Below are positions 1-10,303 of a stretch of 64,000 nt of DNA, piece after piece. Under the pieces are notes generated by a model. It was not told the origin of the DNA and did not search any database. It worked only from the letters and a program-made list of their open reading frames with translations. Source of the DNA: an uncultured Bacteroides sp. (GTDB lineage: Bacteria > Bacteroidota > Bacteroidia > Bacteroidales > Bacteroidaceae); the NCBI GenBank assembly GCA_949288585.1, contig CASEKR010000003.1, forward strand, positions 1 through 64,000, written 5' to 3'. Position 1 is the stretch's first letter; each line of letters begins with the position of its first letter. Both the position numbers and the translations under genes were made by a program.

Positions 1-67
1 CGGGTATCATTTGTTTCTTTTCACGGCATCATTTGTCAACCGGCCTCCAGAATCCCGGCCCGGTTAT

Positions 68-99
68 AAAAAAGAGCTATGCAAGGATAGCTCTTTTTT
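68..99. terminator. Intrinsic terminator, probably bidirectional
   Basis: A perfect 13-bp inverted repeat (68-80 with 87-99) has a 6-base loop. The arms begin in an A-run and end in a T-run, so it can stop transcription from either side. It lies just downstream of the minus-strand GH5 gene and is its likely terminator. Confidence 0.85.
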
Positions 100-133
100 A
101 AACTAATTACCAACATCTATATTGATCCGAGAG

Positions 134-1423
134 TTATTCGGGCGCGCCGTCGTAAACGCTTTGCAAGGTGTAGGAAGCGTCGGTCGTGAAGACGGCTTTC
201 TTCATGGCGTCTATCATCACCTGGGCATCGTTCACGAGGTTACCTGTGGCGCGGTCGAAGAGACCGGACTGCTCCGTGCCGGCGCCTTGGTAGCCATTGT
301 CCCAGCAGAACGGAACGAGACCGTAGTCGTGGGCTGCCTTGAATACGTATTCGAAGTAGTAGCGGCGGAACAGTTCGCTGCGTTCGCTCTCGTGGCGCAC
401 GCAACCCATTTCTCCCAGGTAGACGGGAATGCCGTTGTCTACGAAACGAGTCTTCAGCGCGCCGAACACGGCCTGCACGTTGTCTTCGTTGCCGCCTTCC
501 ACGTAGGTGCCGGAATCGGCGGTATGTCCCCATTCGGAGTATTCGGCGGTCAGGGTAAATTCGGTGGGTTCATAGAAGTGTACGCCTACCAGCAAACGGT
601 TGGGAGTAGGGTCTTCGGGAAGCTCCAGGTAGTCGATGGTGAGGTCAGCGTCTGTGGCATATCCCTGCACGCCGAGGTAGCGGTTCGTGTTCTGCCCGCC
701 TGCGGCACGCACGGCATCCACGAAGATTTGGTTCCACTCGTTGATGACACCATACTGGGCGCCGCCGTCCAAGCGGTTCTCGCCCTGGCCCCAGTCGCCG
801 TCGTGCACTTCGTTAAAGGCTTCGAAGATGAGGAACTCGCCTTTGTCCTGGAAGCGCGTGGCTATCTGCGTCCACATGGCGCGGAACTGGGCGTTGATTT
901 CGGCGCGTACCGACTCGTTGCGGGCAGCCTCTCGGATGTTCAGCCACATGGCAGAGTTGTAGTCCGTGCTGGTCCTGTCGCTGTAACCGTCGTGGTGGAT
1001 ATTGAGGATGACGTTCAGGCCGGCATTCTCGGCATAGCCCACTACTTCGGCCACGCGGTCCATCCACGCGTCTTCAATCTTATAATCGGGAGCGGCGCCG
1101 ATGTGCCCCATCCAGGTGACGGGAATGCGCACCGACGTGAAGCCTGCCGCAGCCACCTTGTCTAAAAGAGCCTGCGAAGCGGGAGCATTGTCCCATCCCG
1201 TCTCGTCGGAGACGCCGTTTACATGTGCATCGAGTGAATTTCCGAGGTTCCAGCCCAGGCCCAAGCGGTCGGCGATGGTGCGGACGCTCTCAGGGACAGC
1301 CCCGCCGGGGATGCCTCCCGTGCCGGGATTGTCGTCATCGTCACTGCAAGAAACCAAACCAAACATGAAAAGCAAACAAAGCGAGGCTACTGCATGCCAA
1401 CGCCAACGAAATGTATTCTCCAT
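134..1423 (-). CDS. GH5 family endo-glycanase (cellulase-like) lipoprotein
   Basis: A 429-residue secreted glycoside hydrolase family 5 enzyme, expected to cleave internal beta-1,4 bonds of a beta-glucan, xyloglucan or mannan. The N-terminus has a hydrophobic segment and a lipobox ending at Cys26 (GLVSC), followed by an acidic SDDDD stretch. In Bacteroidota this pattern often marks surface-exported lipoproteins. The barrel begins with GLGWNLGNSLDA (about residues 55-66) and IPVTW (100-104). The general acid/base is E205 in FEAFNEV and the nucleophile E338 in LGEMG; His-His in NIHHDG is also conserved in the family. It stands alone with its own -7 box upstream and is divergent from the GH43 gene, so the pair may share a role in hemicellulose use. 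The exact substrate and GH5 subfamily cannot be decided here. Confidence 0.9.
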   Translation of the reverse strand: MENTFRWRWHAVASLCLLFMFGLVSCSDDDDNPGTGGIPGGAVPESVRTIADRLGLGWNLGNSLDAHVNGVSDETGWDNAPASQALLDKVAAAGFTSVRIPVTWMGHIGAAPDYKIEDAWMDRVAEVVGYAENAGLNVILNIHHDGYSDRTSTDYNSAMWLNIREAARNESVRAEINAQFRAMWTQIATRFQDKGEFLIFEAFNEVHDGDWGQGENRLDGGAQYGVINEWNQIFVDAVRAAGGQNTNRYLGVQGYATDADLTIDYLELPEDPTPNRLLVGVHFYEPTEFTLTAEYSEWGHTADSGTYVEGGNEDNVQAVFGALKTRFVDNGIPVYLGEMGCVRHESERSELFRRYYFEYVFKAAHDYGLVPFCWDNGYQGAGTEQSGLFDRATGNLVNDAQVMIDAMKKAVFTTDASYTLQSVYDGAPE

Positions 1424-1512
1424 AATGATATTAAATTATTGAATGATTAAATAAGTTGTCTTTCCGGCAGGAGGGCGGACAAGGCCGTTCTCCACGGGGT
1501 TACTCCGAGAGA

Positions 1513-1520
1513 CAAAGATA
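1513..1520 (-). promoter_or_regulatory. Bacteroidales -7 box for the GH5 gene
   Basis: On the minus strand this reads TATCTTTG, which matches the Bacteroides housekeeping -7 consensus TAnnTTTG. It lies about 90 bases upstream of the GH5 start. I found no clear TTTG -33 element at the right distance. Confidence 0.6.
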
Positions 1521-1607
1521 GGGGGATTCTTTCGAGAAAGCCGCGACTTGGGGGAAGTATTTTCTTGAGGAAACCGAATTATGTCAGAAAACAAACTTTG
1601 CCGATAA

Positions 1608-3501
<1,894 letters not shown>

Positions 3502-3510
3502 ACAGACACG

Positions 3511-3555
3511 AAAAGGCGGGAGACAGCAGCCAGTGCCGGCTGTCTCCCGCCTTTT
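3511..3555. terminator. Bidirectional terminator between GH43 and the DUF6249 gene
   Basis: A perfect 17-bp stem (3511-3527 with 3539-3555) has an 11-base loop. AAAA opens it and TTTT closes it, and it sits between two convergent genes. Confidence 0.9.
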
Positions 3556-3582
3556 CCATGCTCCGGAAGGAATACCCGGAAA

Positions 3583-4005
3583 CTACTGGGCGTCCTCTTC
3601 CCCGTCCTTCTTCCCCAACTTCAGTTCGACAACGAAAGCCACCAGCAGCCCCACGCCGCCCATCAGCAAGATGGAGGCGCCGAAGATGACTGCGACAAGC
3701 GAATTGCTGGGATAGTACAGGGTGTCGCCCGGAAAGCTGGGGATGGTGTTCCAGCAAATGGCATAGCCCAACAAGACGCCCAGGCCGATGCCCATCAGCA
3801 GGCAGCCCCACTTCAGCGCAGAGAAAGAGAAGCGGAAGCGCCACCCGTAGGAAAAGCGGGGAAGTTCCTTCAAATCTGATGCCAACATCCGCTCGAGCAA
3901 CATCATCCGTTCGCGACGGCACACGAAGAGTTCAAACAGCTTGTAGATTCCCAAGGTAATCGTGCCTACTACAAGTATGGGCACAAGAAAGTTAAAGTTA
4001 AACAT
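3583..4005 (-). CDS. DUF6249-like small membrane protein
   Basis: A 140-residue integral membrane protein with three hydrophobic segments: about residues 5-25 (VPILVVGTITLGIYKLFEL), 65-85 (LKWGCLLMGIGLGVLLGYA) and 103-128. A short basic stretch (CRRERMMLLER) follows the first. The pattern resembles the Bacteroidetes DUF6249 family, whose function is unknown. It is divergent from the ECF sigma gene. The region upstream carries a promoter-like element identical in sequence and spacing to the one in front of the sigma gene, so it is probably part of that sigma factor's regulon. The C-terminus is charged (KKDGEED). Confidence 0.75.
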   Translation of the reverse strand: MFNFNFLVPILVVGTITLGIYKLFELFVCRRERMMLLERMLASDLKELPRFSYGWRFRFSFSALKWGCLLMGIGLGVLLGYAICWNTIPSFPGDTLYYPSNSLVAVIFGASILLMGGVGLLVAFVVELKLGKKDGEEDAQ

Positions 4006-4047
4006 ACGTCAATCGGTTGTTAAGTAGTTAATCAATTCGTTTGTACC

Positions 4048-4078
4048 CATTAGACGCAAAGCAGGGGAAGAGGTTACA
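4048..4078 (-). promoter_or_regulatory. Putative ECF-sigma promoter, minus strand
   Basis: Read on the minus strand this is TGTAACC, 14 bases, then GCGTCTAATG. The order fits an ECF-type -35 (GTAAC) and -10 (CGTC) promoter, with the -10 element about 43 bases upstream of the DUF6249 start. The same two blocks with the same 14-base gap occur in the opposite direction at 4183-4213. Confidence 0.7.
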
Positions 4079-4182
4079 GGTTTCGCGCCAAAAAGTTTTC
4101 GCCCGCACTTCCTCATCCGCCCGGACGGGCGACATTCTTCCCGAAATAGCGGAAGCATTCGCTTAATTTTCCCGGACACAGT

Positions 4183-4213
4183 TGTAACCTTTCCGCCGGG
4201 AGAGCGTCTAATG
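4183..4213 (+). promoter_or_regulatory. Putative autoregulated ECF-sigma promoter, plus strand
   Basis: TGTAACC (4183-4189), 14 bases, GCGTCTAATG (4204-4213). It is the mirror of the minus-strand element at 4048-4078 and lies just ahead of the sigma-factor gene. If the start of transcription is 6-7 bases past the -10 block, the leader before the ATG is only about 10 bases. Confidence 0.7.
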
Positions 4214-4227
4214 TTTGACAAAGACTT

Positions 4228-4785
4228 ATGGGAACAGACGAAACACATATCATCCGACGCATCCTGGACGGGGAGACTTCCCTGTACGGCTACTTCCTGC
4301 AAACGTATGCCGAACAGGTATTCCGCCTGGTCGCCCCCATCGTTGGGAACCGCGAAGATGCCGAAGAACTGACCCAGGACGTCTTTCTCAAGGCTTTCGA
4401 CAAGCTGGCCACGTTCCGACGGGAAAGCAGCTTCTCGACATGGATATATGCCATCGCCTACCGTGCCGCCGTGTCGCAGGCGCGTAAGCACACCTACCAG
4501 GAACACGTGATGGATGAACACGAGTTGGCGTCGTTGAGCGACACGGTGGTGGACGAGTCATTGGACGACACCAACGAGACGCGGCTCATGCTCTTGCGGC
4601 ACGCCATCCCCCGGCTGAAAACGGAGGAGCAAACGCTCATCGCGCTCTTCTACCGGGAAGGGAAATCCCTGCAAGAGATAGCCGCCATCATGGGACAAAA
4701 GGAAGGGACGCTGAAAGTCTGGCTGCACCGCACGCGCAAGAAACTATATATACTAATGAAAGAAGAGGAGGAAAAGAAACTATGA
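4228..4785 (+). CDS. ECF-type RNA polymerase sigma factor
   Basis: A 185-residue sigma-70 family protein of the extracytoplasmic-function group, which directs RNA polymerase to a small set of promoters. Region 2 spans about residues 20-90 and contains GNREDAEELTQDVFLKAF and the promoter-melting stretch FSTWIYAIAYRAA. Region 4 spans about 120-180 with the helix-turn-helix SLQEIAAIMGQKEGTLKVWL. Only regions 2 and 4 are present, as is normal for the group. The gene ends in a 4-base overlap (ATGA) with the next membrane-protein gene, so the two are translationally coupled. The matched TGTAACC/GCGTCTAATG elements in front of this gene and of the divergent DUF6249 gene suggest autoregulation. Confidence 0.92.
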   Translation: MGTDETHIIRRILDGETSLYGYFLQTYAEQVFRLVAPIVGNREDAEELTQDVFLKAFDKLATFRRESSFSTWIYAIAYRAAVSQARKHTYQEHVMDEHELASLSDTVVDESLDDTNETRLMLLRHAIPRLKTEEQTLIALFYREGKSLQEIAAIMGQKEGTLKVWLHRTRKKLYILMKEEEEKKL

Positions 4786-5162
4786 ACAAGCCCAAAGACG
4801 ATGCCCTGCGGCAAGTGCTGCAAGAGGCGCCCGGCTATCGCCTGTCGCCCAACTTCTGTTTCCGCACCCTGCAACGCGTGGAAGCACAGGCACGCAAGCA
4901 GCGGAAGAGAGCCGAACGACGCCTGTTCTGGACAACCGTCTCGCTCGCCGCCTTGCTGGTGGCAGGAGGGACGGCCTGCCTGTGGATTGCCTATGGAGAA
5001 ATGTGGCAAACCATAGGAGAACAAGTGGCCGAGAGCTTCCAACGCATCGACCTCGCGCCCTACGGAGGCATCGGACTCTTGGTGCTGATGTTGCTGGTCC
5101 TCGACCTCGGGATGCGCTACGCCTACCACGCCCGGCAGCGCAGAAGCAGCAGGCACGACTAA
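4782..5162 (+). CDS. Small membrane protein coupled to the ECF sigma factor (possible anti-sigma)
   Basis: A 126-residue protein of no family I can name. A cytosolic N-terminal part of about 48 residues is rich in charged residues (RVEAQARKQRKRAERR). Two hydrophobic segments follow, about 50-69 (TTVSLAALLVAGGTACLWIA) and 94-113 (GIGLLVLMLLVLDLGM), with a basic tail. It starts inside the stop codon of the sigma gene. Genes in this position often encode membrane anti-sigma factors, and the topology would allow it. I see no zinc-binding anti-sigma HxxxCxxC motif, so the role is inferred from position only. Confidence 0.75.
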   Translation: MNKPKDDALRQVLQEAPGYRLSPNFCFRTLQRVEAQARKQRKRAERRLFWTTVSLAALLVAGGTACLWIAYGEMWQTIGEQVAESFQRIDLAPYGGIGLLVLMLLVLDLGMRYAYHARQRRSSRHD

Positions 5163-5233
5163 AAAAACAGCAGGCAAACGCCCTGACAGAAAGAAATATC
5201 CGCCTCCACGCACCAGCCTAAGCCTAAAAAGCG

Positions 5234-5241
5234 TACCTTTG
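5234..5241 (+). promoter_or_regulatory. -7 box of the M13 peptidase gene
   Basis: TACCTTTG matches TAnnTTTG and lies 37 bases upstream of the start codon. An AT-rich leader (ATTTATTTATAATATAT) follows. No clear -33 TTTG is present. Confidence 0.6.
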
Positions 5242-5278
5242 CACCCCGATAAAGGGACATCATTTATTTATAATATAT

Positions 5279-7309
5279 ATGAACGCAAAGTATTATTTCT
5301 CCGTTGCAGCCCTCTGCCTCAGCATGGCAGCCTGCAACTCGGGCAAAGGCGGCCTGACCACGGGCATCGACCTTGCTAACTTAGACACAACGGCCCTGCC
5401 GGGCACGGATTTCTACCAATTCGCCTGCGGCGGATGGATGAAGAACCACCCCCTGACGGACGAGTATTCACAGTACGGCTCTTTCACCATCCTGGCCGAA
5501 AACAACCGCAAGCAAATGCAGGGCCTCATCGAGGAACTGGCTAAGGCGGAACACGAACAAGGCTCGGTGGCACAGAAAATCGGAACGCTCTACAACCTCG
5601 CCATGGACAGCGTGAAGCTGAACCAGGAAGGCATCGCTCCCATCAAAGCCGAACTGGAAGAGATTGCTGCCCTGAAGGATAAGAAGGACGTCTACGCACT
5701 CCTCGGCTCGTTGGAGCGCAGAGGCATCACCAGCTACCTGGGCACAGGCGTCGGCGCTGACCAGAAGAACAGCAGCATGAACGCCGTCTACACCAGCCAG
5801 GCGGGACTGAGCATGGGTGAGAAAGACTACTACCTGGCCGAGGACGAGGCAACGACCAAGATTCGCGAGGCATTCAAGGTGCACGTAACGAAGATGTACC
5901 AACTGGCGGGCTTCGACGAAGCCACGGCCAACCGGGGACGCGACATCGTGATGGACGTGGAGACACGCCTGGCTAAAGCCTTCCGCAGCATGGTCGAACT
6001 GCGCGACCCGCAAGCGAACTACAACAAGATGACGATGGACGAACTGAAGCAGAAGTATGCTTCCTTCGGTTGGGACGCTTACCTGACCAACCTCGGACTG
6101 AAAGACGTACAGGAAATCATCGTCGGACAACCCGAAGCACTGGCCGAAGCCGCCAAGATACTGGATACACTCCCTGCCGACCAGCAGTCGCTCTATCTCC
6201 AATGGAAACTCATCGACCGCGCCGCTTCGTTCCTGAGCGACGAGATTGTGGAGCAGAACTTCGACTTTTACAGCCGCACCATGAGCGGGGCGAAAGAGAT
6301 GCAACCGCGCTGGAAGCGCGCCGTATCCGTCACCGGTTCCGTATTGGGCGAAGCTGTCGGACAGATGTACGTAGAGAAATACTTCCCCGCCGCAGCCAAG
6401 GAACGCATGGTAGCTCTGGTAAAGAACCTGCAGACCGCCCTGGGCGAACGCATCCAGAACTTGGAATGGATGAGCGACAGCACCAAGACGCGCGCCCTGG
6501 AGAAGCTGGCCGCCTTCACCGTCAAAATCGGTTATCCGGACAAGTGGAAAGACTATTCCACGCTGGACATACAGAACGATTCTTACTATGCCAACATTGA
6601 ACGCGCAGTAATATGGGCCAGCGATGAGAACATGGCCAAGGCCGGCAAGCCCGTCGACAAAACAGAATGGCACATGACTCCGCAGACAGTGAACGCCTAC
6701 TACAACCCGACGACGAACGAAATCTGTTTCCCCGCCGGCATCCTGCAGCCCCCGTTCTTCGACATGAACGCGGACGATGCCTTCAACTACGGTGCCATCG
6801 GCGTGGTCATCGGCCACGAAATGACGCACGGATTCGACGACCAGGGACGCCAGTATGACAAGGAAGGCAACCTGAAAGACTGGTGGACAGCCGAAGACGC
6901 CGAACGCTTCAACGAACGCGCGCAGGTGATGGTGAACTTCTTCGACAGCATACAGGTGGCTCCGGGCGTACATGCCAACGGCCGCCAAACTCTGGGTGAG
7001 AACATCGCCGACTACGGCGGCTTGCAAGTTTCCTACCAGGCGTTCAAGAACGCTACCAAGGACGCGCCGCTGGCCACCATCGACGGATTCACGCCCGAGC
7101 AGCGTTTCTTCCTGGCCTACTCCGGCGTATGGGCCAACAACATCCGCCCCGAGTTCGTGCTCTACCTGACCAAGATGGACGTGCACTCCTTGGGCGAATG
7201 GCGCGTGAACGGCGCACTGCCGCAAATCGACGCGTGGTATGACGCCTTCGGTATTACGGAGAGCGATCCGATGTTCGTGCCGAAAGCCGAGCGCGTATCC
7301 ATCTGGTAA
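5279..7309 (+). CDS. M13 family zinc metallopeptidase lipoprotein (neprilysin/PepO-like)
   Basis: A 676-residue envelope peptidase of the M13 family, which cuts short peptides. The leader ends in a lipobox (SMAAC, Cys19), so it is anchored as a lipoprotein. The N-terminal M13 domain opens with PGTDFYQFACGGWMKNHPL. The catalytic part holds the substrate-binding NAYYNPTTNEICFPAGILQ. Zinc site HEMTH is at residues 513-517, and the third zinc ligand E574 lies in GENIADYGGL. The C-terminal tryptophan typical of the family closes the protein (SIW). Length and motifs are complete. The gene has its own promoter and no obvious operon partner. Confidence 0.93.
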   Translation: MNAKYYFSVAALCLSMAACNSGKGGLTTGIDLANLDTTALPGTDFYQFACGGWMKNHPLTDEYSQYGSFTILAENNRKQMQGLIEELAKAEHEQGSVAQKIGTLYNLAMDSVKLNQEGIAPIKAELEEIAALKDKKDVYALLGSLERRGITSYLGTGVGADQKNSSMNAVYTSQAGLSMGEKDYYLAEDEATTKIREAFKVHVTKMYQLAGFDEATANRGRDIVMDVETRLAKAFRSMVELRDPQANYNKMTMDELKQKYASFGWDAYLTNLGLKDVQEIIVGQPEALAEAAKILDTLPADQQSLYLQWKLIDRAASFLSDEIVEQNFDFYSRTMSGAKEMQPRWKRAVSVTGSVLGEAVGQMYVEKYFPAAAKERMVALVKNLQTALGERIQNLEWMSDSTKTRALEKLAAFTVKIGYPDKWKDYSTLDIQNDSYYANIERAVIWASDENMAKAGKPVDKTEWHMTPQTVNAYYNPTTNEICFPAGILQPPFFDMNADDAFNYGAIGVVIGHEMTHGFDDQGRQYDKEGNLKDWWTAEDAERFNERAQVMVNFFDSIQVAPGVHANGRQTLGENIADYGGLQVSYQAFKNATKDAPLATIDGFTPEQRFFLAYSGVWANNIRPEFVLYLTKMDVHSLGEWRVNGALPQIDAWYDAFGITESDPMFVPKAERVSIW

Positions 7310-7402
7310 GAACGCCCTGCGGATGGCGGCACAAGAATGAGAAAAGACATTTCATACCGTATGTTGCATCATTTGATGCCCGCCTGATCATCGGCAAATC
7401 CC

Positions 7403-7410
7403 TAACTTTG
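7403..7410 (+). promoter_or_regulatory. -7 box of the GH31 gene
   Basis: TAACTTTG matches the Bacteroidales -7 consensus. A strong hairpin begins at the very next base, so the predicted transcript would start inside or at the edge of that hairpin. Confidence 0.6.
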
Positions 7411-7447
7411 CAAGGCAGATTCCTCCCAAGCGAGAGAATCTGCCTTG
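7411..7447 (+). terminator. Terminator-like hairpin in the GH31 leader
   Basis: A perfect 12-bp stem (CAAGGCAGATTC, 7411-7422, with its complement at 7436-7447) and a 13-base loop are followed by TTTGTTTCC. It ends 43 bases before the GH31 start codon. It may terminate read-through from the M13 gene, act as an attenuator, or protect the 5' end of the mRNA. Confidence 0.65.
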
Positions 7448-7490
7448 TTTGTTTCCGTAAACCCGACATTCTTACCAAACAAATAAAACC

Positions 7491-9974
7491 ATGAAGAAAA
7501 GAAAACTATTGCTGGCAGCCCTGCTTGCCATCAGTCTTTGTGCCTCGGCGCAGACCATCCAACGAACCGGACAAGGAGCCAAATTCCAAACCTCTGGCCA
7601 GAACCTTTACGGCGAAGTCATCTTCTATGCCCCGGACATTGTGCGCATATTAAAGTATCCTACCGCCACAGCCCCGGAAAAGAAGAGCTACCCAGTCATC
7701 AAGACGCCCGAACGACTGAAGATTGACTACGCCTCCGGCGAAGGAAACATCCTGCGGATGAGTACTACCCGCCTGACAGTCGTGCTCGACGCCAAGACAG
7801 GCACCCTAAGCTACGAAACCCCGCAAGGCGAAAAACTCCTGGCCGAAAAAGAGCAAAGCACCCGCTTCACTCCCACTTTGGACGCTGGCCGTTCCTCGTA
7901 CAGCGTCGGCCAGGCATTCACCCTCCAGACCGACGAAGCCATCTACGGCCTGGGGCAACGGCAGAGCAACGCCATGAACCACCGAGGCCAGCAAATCTAC
8001 CTCTGCAACACGAACACCAACATCTGCATACCCTACTTCACTTCCTCGAAGGGCTACGGCCTCTACTGGGACAATCCGGGCATCTCCCACTTCAGCGACA
8101 CGCCCGCCGAAACCTCTTTCACGTCGCAAGCCGGCCTGTGCGCCGATTACTATTTCTTATATAGAGACGGCTCACAAGACGGAGTCATCGGTTGCCTGCG
8201 CGAACTGACGGGACGAGCTACTATGTTCCCGCGCTGGGCTTTGGGCTACTGGCAGTCGCGCGAGCGTTATAAAAGCCCGGACGAACTGTGCGACGTGCTC
8301 GACCATTACCGAAAGCTGGAAGTCCCGCTGGACGTGATGGTACAGGACTGGCAATACTGGGGATGCGACTCCAACTGGAACGCGATGAAGTTCATGAACC
8401 CGCGCTACACCAACCGCATGGGCGACTCCGAAGCCATGCGCTACCTGCCCAACGGCGAAGACCCCGCAATGCGCTACGAAGCCCGCATCCAAAGCCCGGA
8501 GGAGATGGTGGACTACGTGCACGGCCGGAACGCCCGCCTCATGATTTCCGTATGGGCCAGTTTCGGTCCCTGGACGGACCAGTACAAGGAACTGGACGCA
8601 ATGGGAGGCCTGCTGAAGTTCGAGACATGGCCGCCCAAGTCGGGCGCCCATCCCTACGACCCCTTCAACCCGGCAGCGCGCGACCTCTATTGGCACTACC
8701 TCAGCCACCTGCACGGCATGGGCATCGACGCCTGGTGGACGGACTCGACCGAGCCTGACCACCTGAACCCCAAGGACAGCGACTTCGACCTGCCCACGGC
8801 CGACGGCTCTTTCCGCTCGGTGCACAACGCCTATTCGCTGGTGCACAACCGGGGCGTGTACGAACACCAGCGCGCTTTGTCCGGCGAAAAGCGCGTCATC
8901 CAAATGACCCGCTCGGGCTACTTGGGCCAGCAGCACTACGGCACGCTGAGTTGGAGTGGCGACGTGGCTTCGAGTTGGGAGGTGATGCGCCAGCAGATTC
9001 CCGCCGGGCTGAACTTCACCTTGTGCGGCATCCCATTCTGGAACACCGACCTGGCCGGTTTCTTCAGCCACGAGTACAACAACGACTGGACCAACGTCGC
9101 CTACCAAGAACTGCACGTCCGCTGGTTCCAGTGGGGATGCTTCCTGCCACTGATGCGCAACCATTGCTCCTCGCCGATGCTCAACGAGATTTACTTGTTT
9201 GGAAAAGAAGGAGACTGGGCTTACGACGTCCAGAAGCAGTATATCAAGCTGCGTTACCGCCTGCAACCCTACCTGTATGCCTTGCAGGGAGACGTGGTGC
9301 AGAAGGACGGCACGATGATGCGCCCGCTCGTCATGGACTTCCCCCGCGACCGCAAGGCCATCCTGCTGGACGACGAATACATGTTCGGCCCGGCCTTCCT
9401 GGTCTGCCCCGTCACCCGGCCGCTCTATACGGCGAAGGACGAACAGAACCGGGGCGTTTCGCTCGTGGCCGACGGAAAGATAGGAGAAGCGTCGCTACCC
9501 TATGAGGTCTACCTGCCGGAAGGCGCCGGATGGGTAGACTTCTGGACGAACGAACCGGTGAAAGGGGGACAAGACGTCAGCCGCGAATGCCCCATCAACC
9601 TGATGCCGCTCTACGTGAAGGCGGGCAGCATCCTGCCGCTGGGACCGGAGGTGCAGTATTCGGGCGAGAAACCGTGGGACAAGCTGGACCTTTGCATTTA
9701 TCCGGGAGCCGACGGCGAGTTTACACTCTATGAGGATGAGTTCGACAACTACAACTACGAGCAGGGCAAGTTCTCCACCATCCGTTTCCACTGGGACGAC
9801 CGGACGCGCACGCTGACCATCGGCGGGCGAGATGGCGAGTTCGACGGGATGCTGAAAGAGCGCGACTTCCGCCTCACCCTGATGACGCCCGGCAAGCCTT
9901 CGGCCGAAAAGCCCGTCGCCCGTCCTGACCGGGAGGTGCACTACGACGGGCGGGAACTGACGGTGCGTTTCTGA
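7491..9974 (+). CDS. GH31 family alpha-glycosidase (alpha-glucosidase or alpha-xylosidase)
   Basis: An 827-residue secreted family 31 enzyme that releases terminal alpha-linked glucose or xylose. The signal peptide is MKKRKLLLAALLAISLCASA, with signal peptidase I-type cleavage. An N-terminal beta-sandwich (about 25-230) leads into the barrel, starting near QSRERYKSPDE. The catalytic nucleophile is D418 in DAWWTDSTEPD and the acid/base D491 in LSWSGDVASSW. C-terminal beta domains include a DUF5110-like segment (LGPEVQYSGEKPWDKLDL). The QSRERYKS and VMVQDWQYWG signatures occur in bacterial alpha-xylosidase-like members, but no PA14 insert is present, so the substrate is open. It is monocistronic, with a hairpin in its leader. 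Confidence 0.9.
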   Translation: MKKRKLLLAALLAISLCASAQTIQRTGQGAKFQTSGQNLYGEVIFYAPDIVRILKYPTATAPEKKSYPVIKTPERLKIDYASGEGNILRMSTTRLTVVLDAKTGTLSYETPQGEKLLAEKEQSTRFTPTLDAGRSSYSVGQAFTLQTDEAIYGLGQRQSNAMNHRGQQIYLCNTNTNICIPYFTSSKGYGLYWDNPGISHFSDTPAETSFTSQAGLCADYYFLYRDGSQDGVIGCLRELTGRATMFPRWALGYWQSRERYKSPDELCDVLDHYRKLEVPLDVMVQDWQYWGCDSNWNAMKFMNPRYTNRMGDSEAMRYLPNGEDPAMRYEARIQSPEEMVDYVHGRNARLMISVWASFGPWTDQYKELDAMGGLLKFETWPPKSGAHPYDPFNPAARDLYWHYLSHLHGMGIDAWWTDSTEPDHLNPKDSDFDLPTADGSFRSVHNAYSLVHNRGVYEHQRALSGEKRVIQMTRSGYLGQQHYGTLSWSGDVASSWEVMRQQIPAGLNFTLCGIPFWNTDLAGFFSHEYNNDWTNVAYQELHVRWFQWGCFLPLMRNHCSSPMLNEIYLFGKEGDWAYDVQKQYIKLRYRLQPYLYALQGDVVQKDGTMMRPLVMDFPRDRKAILLDDEYMFGPAFLVCPVTRPLYTAKDEQNRGVSLVADGKIGEASLPYEVYLPEGAGWVDFWTNEPVKGGQDVSRECPINLMPLYVKAGSILPLGPEVQYSGEKPWDKLDLCIYPGADGEFTLYEDEFDNYNYEQGKFSTIRFHWDDRTRTLTIGGRDGEFDGMLKERDFRLTLMTPGKPSAEKPVARPDREVHYDGRELTVRF

Positions 9975-10048
9975 ACCGGCTTTATTTAGAAGGCATACAA
10001 ATTAAAGGTTTTTAGCCTGCACCTGGTACAACGAAAGGATAAAAGCCG

Positions 10049-10056
10049 TACATTTG
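10049..10056 (+). promoter_or_regulatory. -7 box of the ferredoxin gene
   Basis: TACATTTG lies 46 bases before the ferredoxin start codon and matches TAnnTTTG exactly. Confidence 0.6.
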
Positions 10057-10102
10057 CAGCATCTTTAATAGACTAACATTAATAATTAAACAAGTAACGA
10101 TT

Positions 10103-10273
10103 ATGGCTTACGTAATTAGTGACGACTGTATCGCTTGCGGCACTTGCATTGACGAGTGCCCGGTAGGCGCCATTTCTGAAGGCGACAAGTATTCTATCGA
10201 CCCCGAAGCTTGCACCGAGTGCGGCACTTGCGCCAGCGTATGTCCTTCCGAAGCTATCCACCCGGGAGAATAA
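10103..10273 (+). CDS. 2[4Fe-4S] ferredoxin
   Basis: A 56-residue electron carrier of the clostridial/bacterial type. Two classic cluster-binding motifs are complete: CIACGTCIDECP near the N-terminus and CTECGTCASVCP in the second half, giving eight cysteines for two cubane clusters. It starts MAYVISDDC and ends in HPGE, typical of small Bacteroides ferredoxins. It would serve cytosolic low-potential electron transfer, for example with pyruvate:ferredoxin oxidoreductase. It has its own -7 box and a strong terminator 30 bases after the stop, so it is expressed alone. Confidence 0.95.
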   Translation: MAYVISDDCIACGTCIDECPVGAISEGDKYSIDPEACTECGTCASVCPSEAIHPGE

Positions 10274-10303
10274 CACGCATCAGAGAAAGGGTTACACAAG
10301 AAA

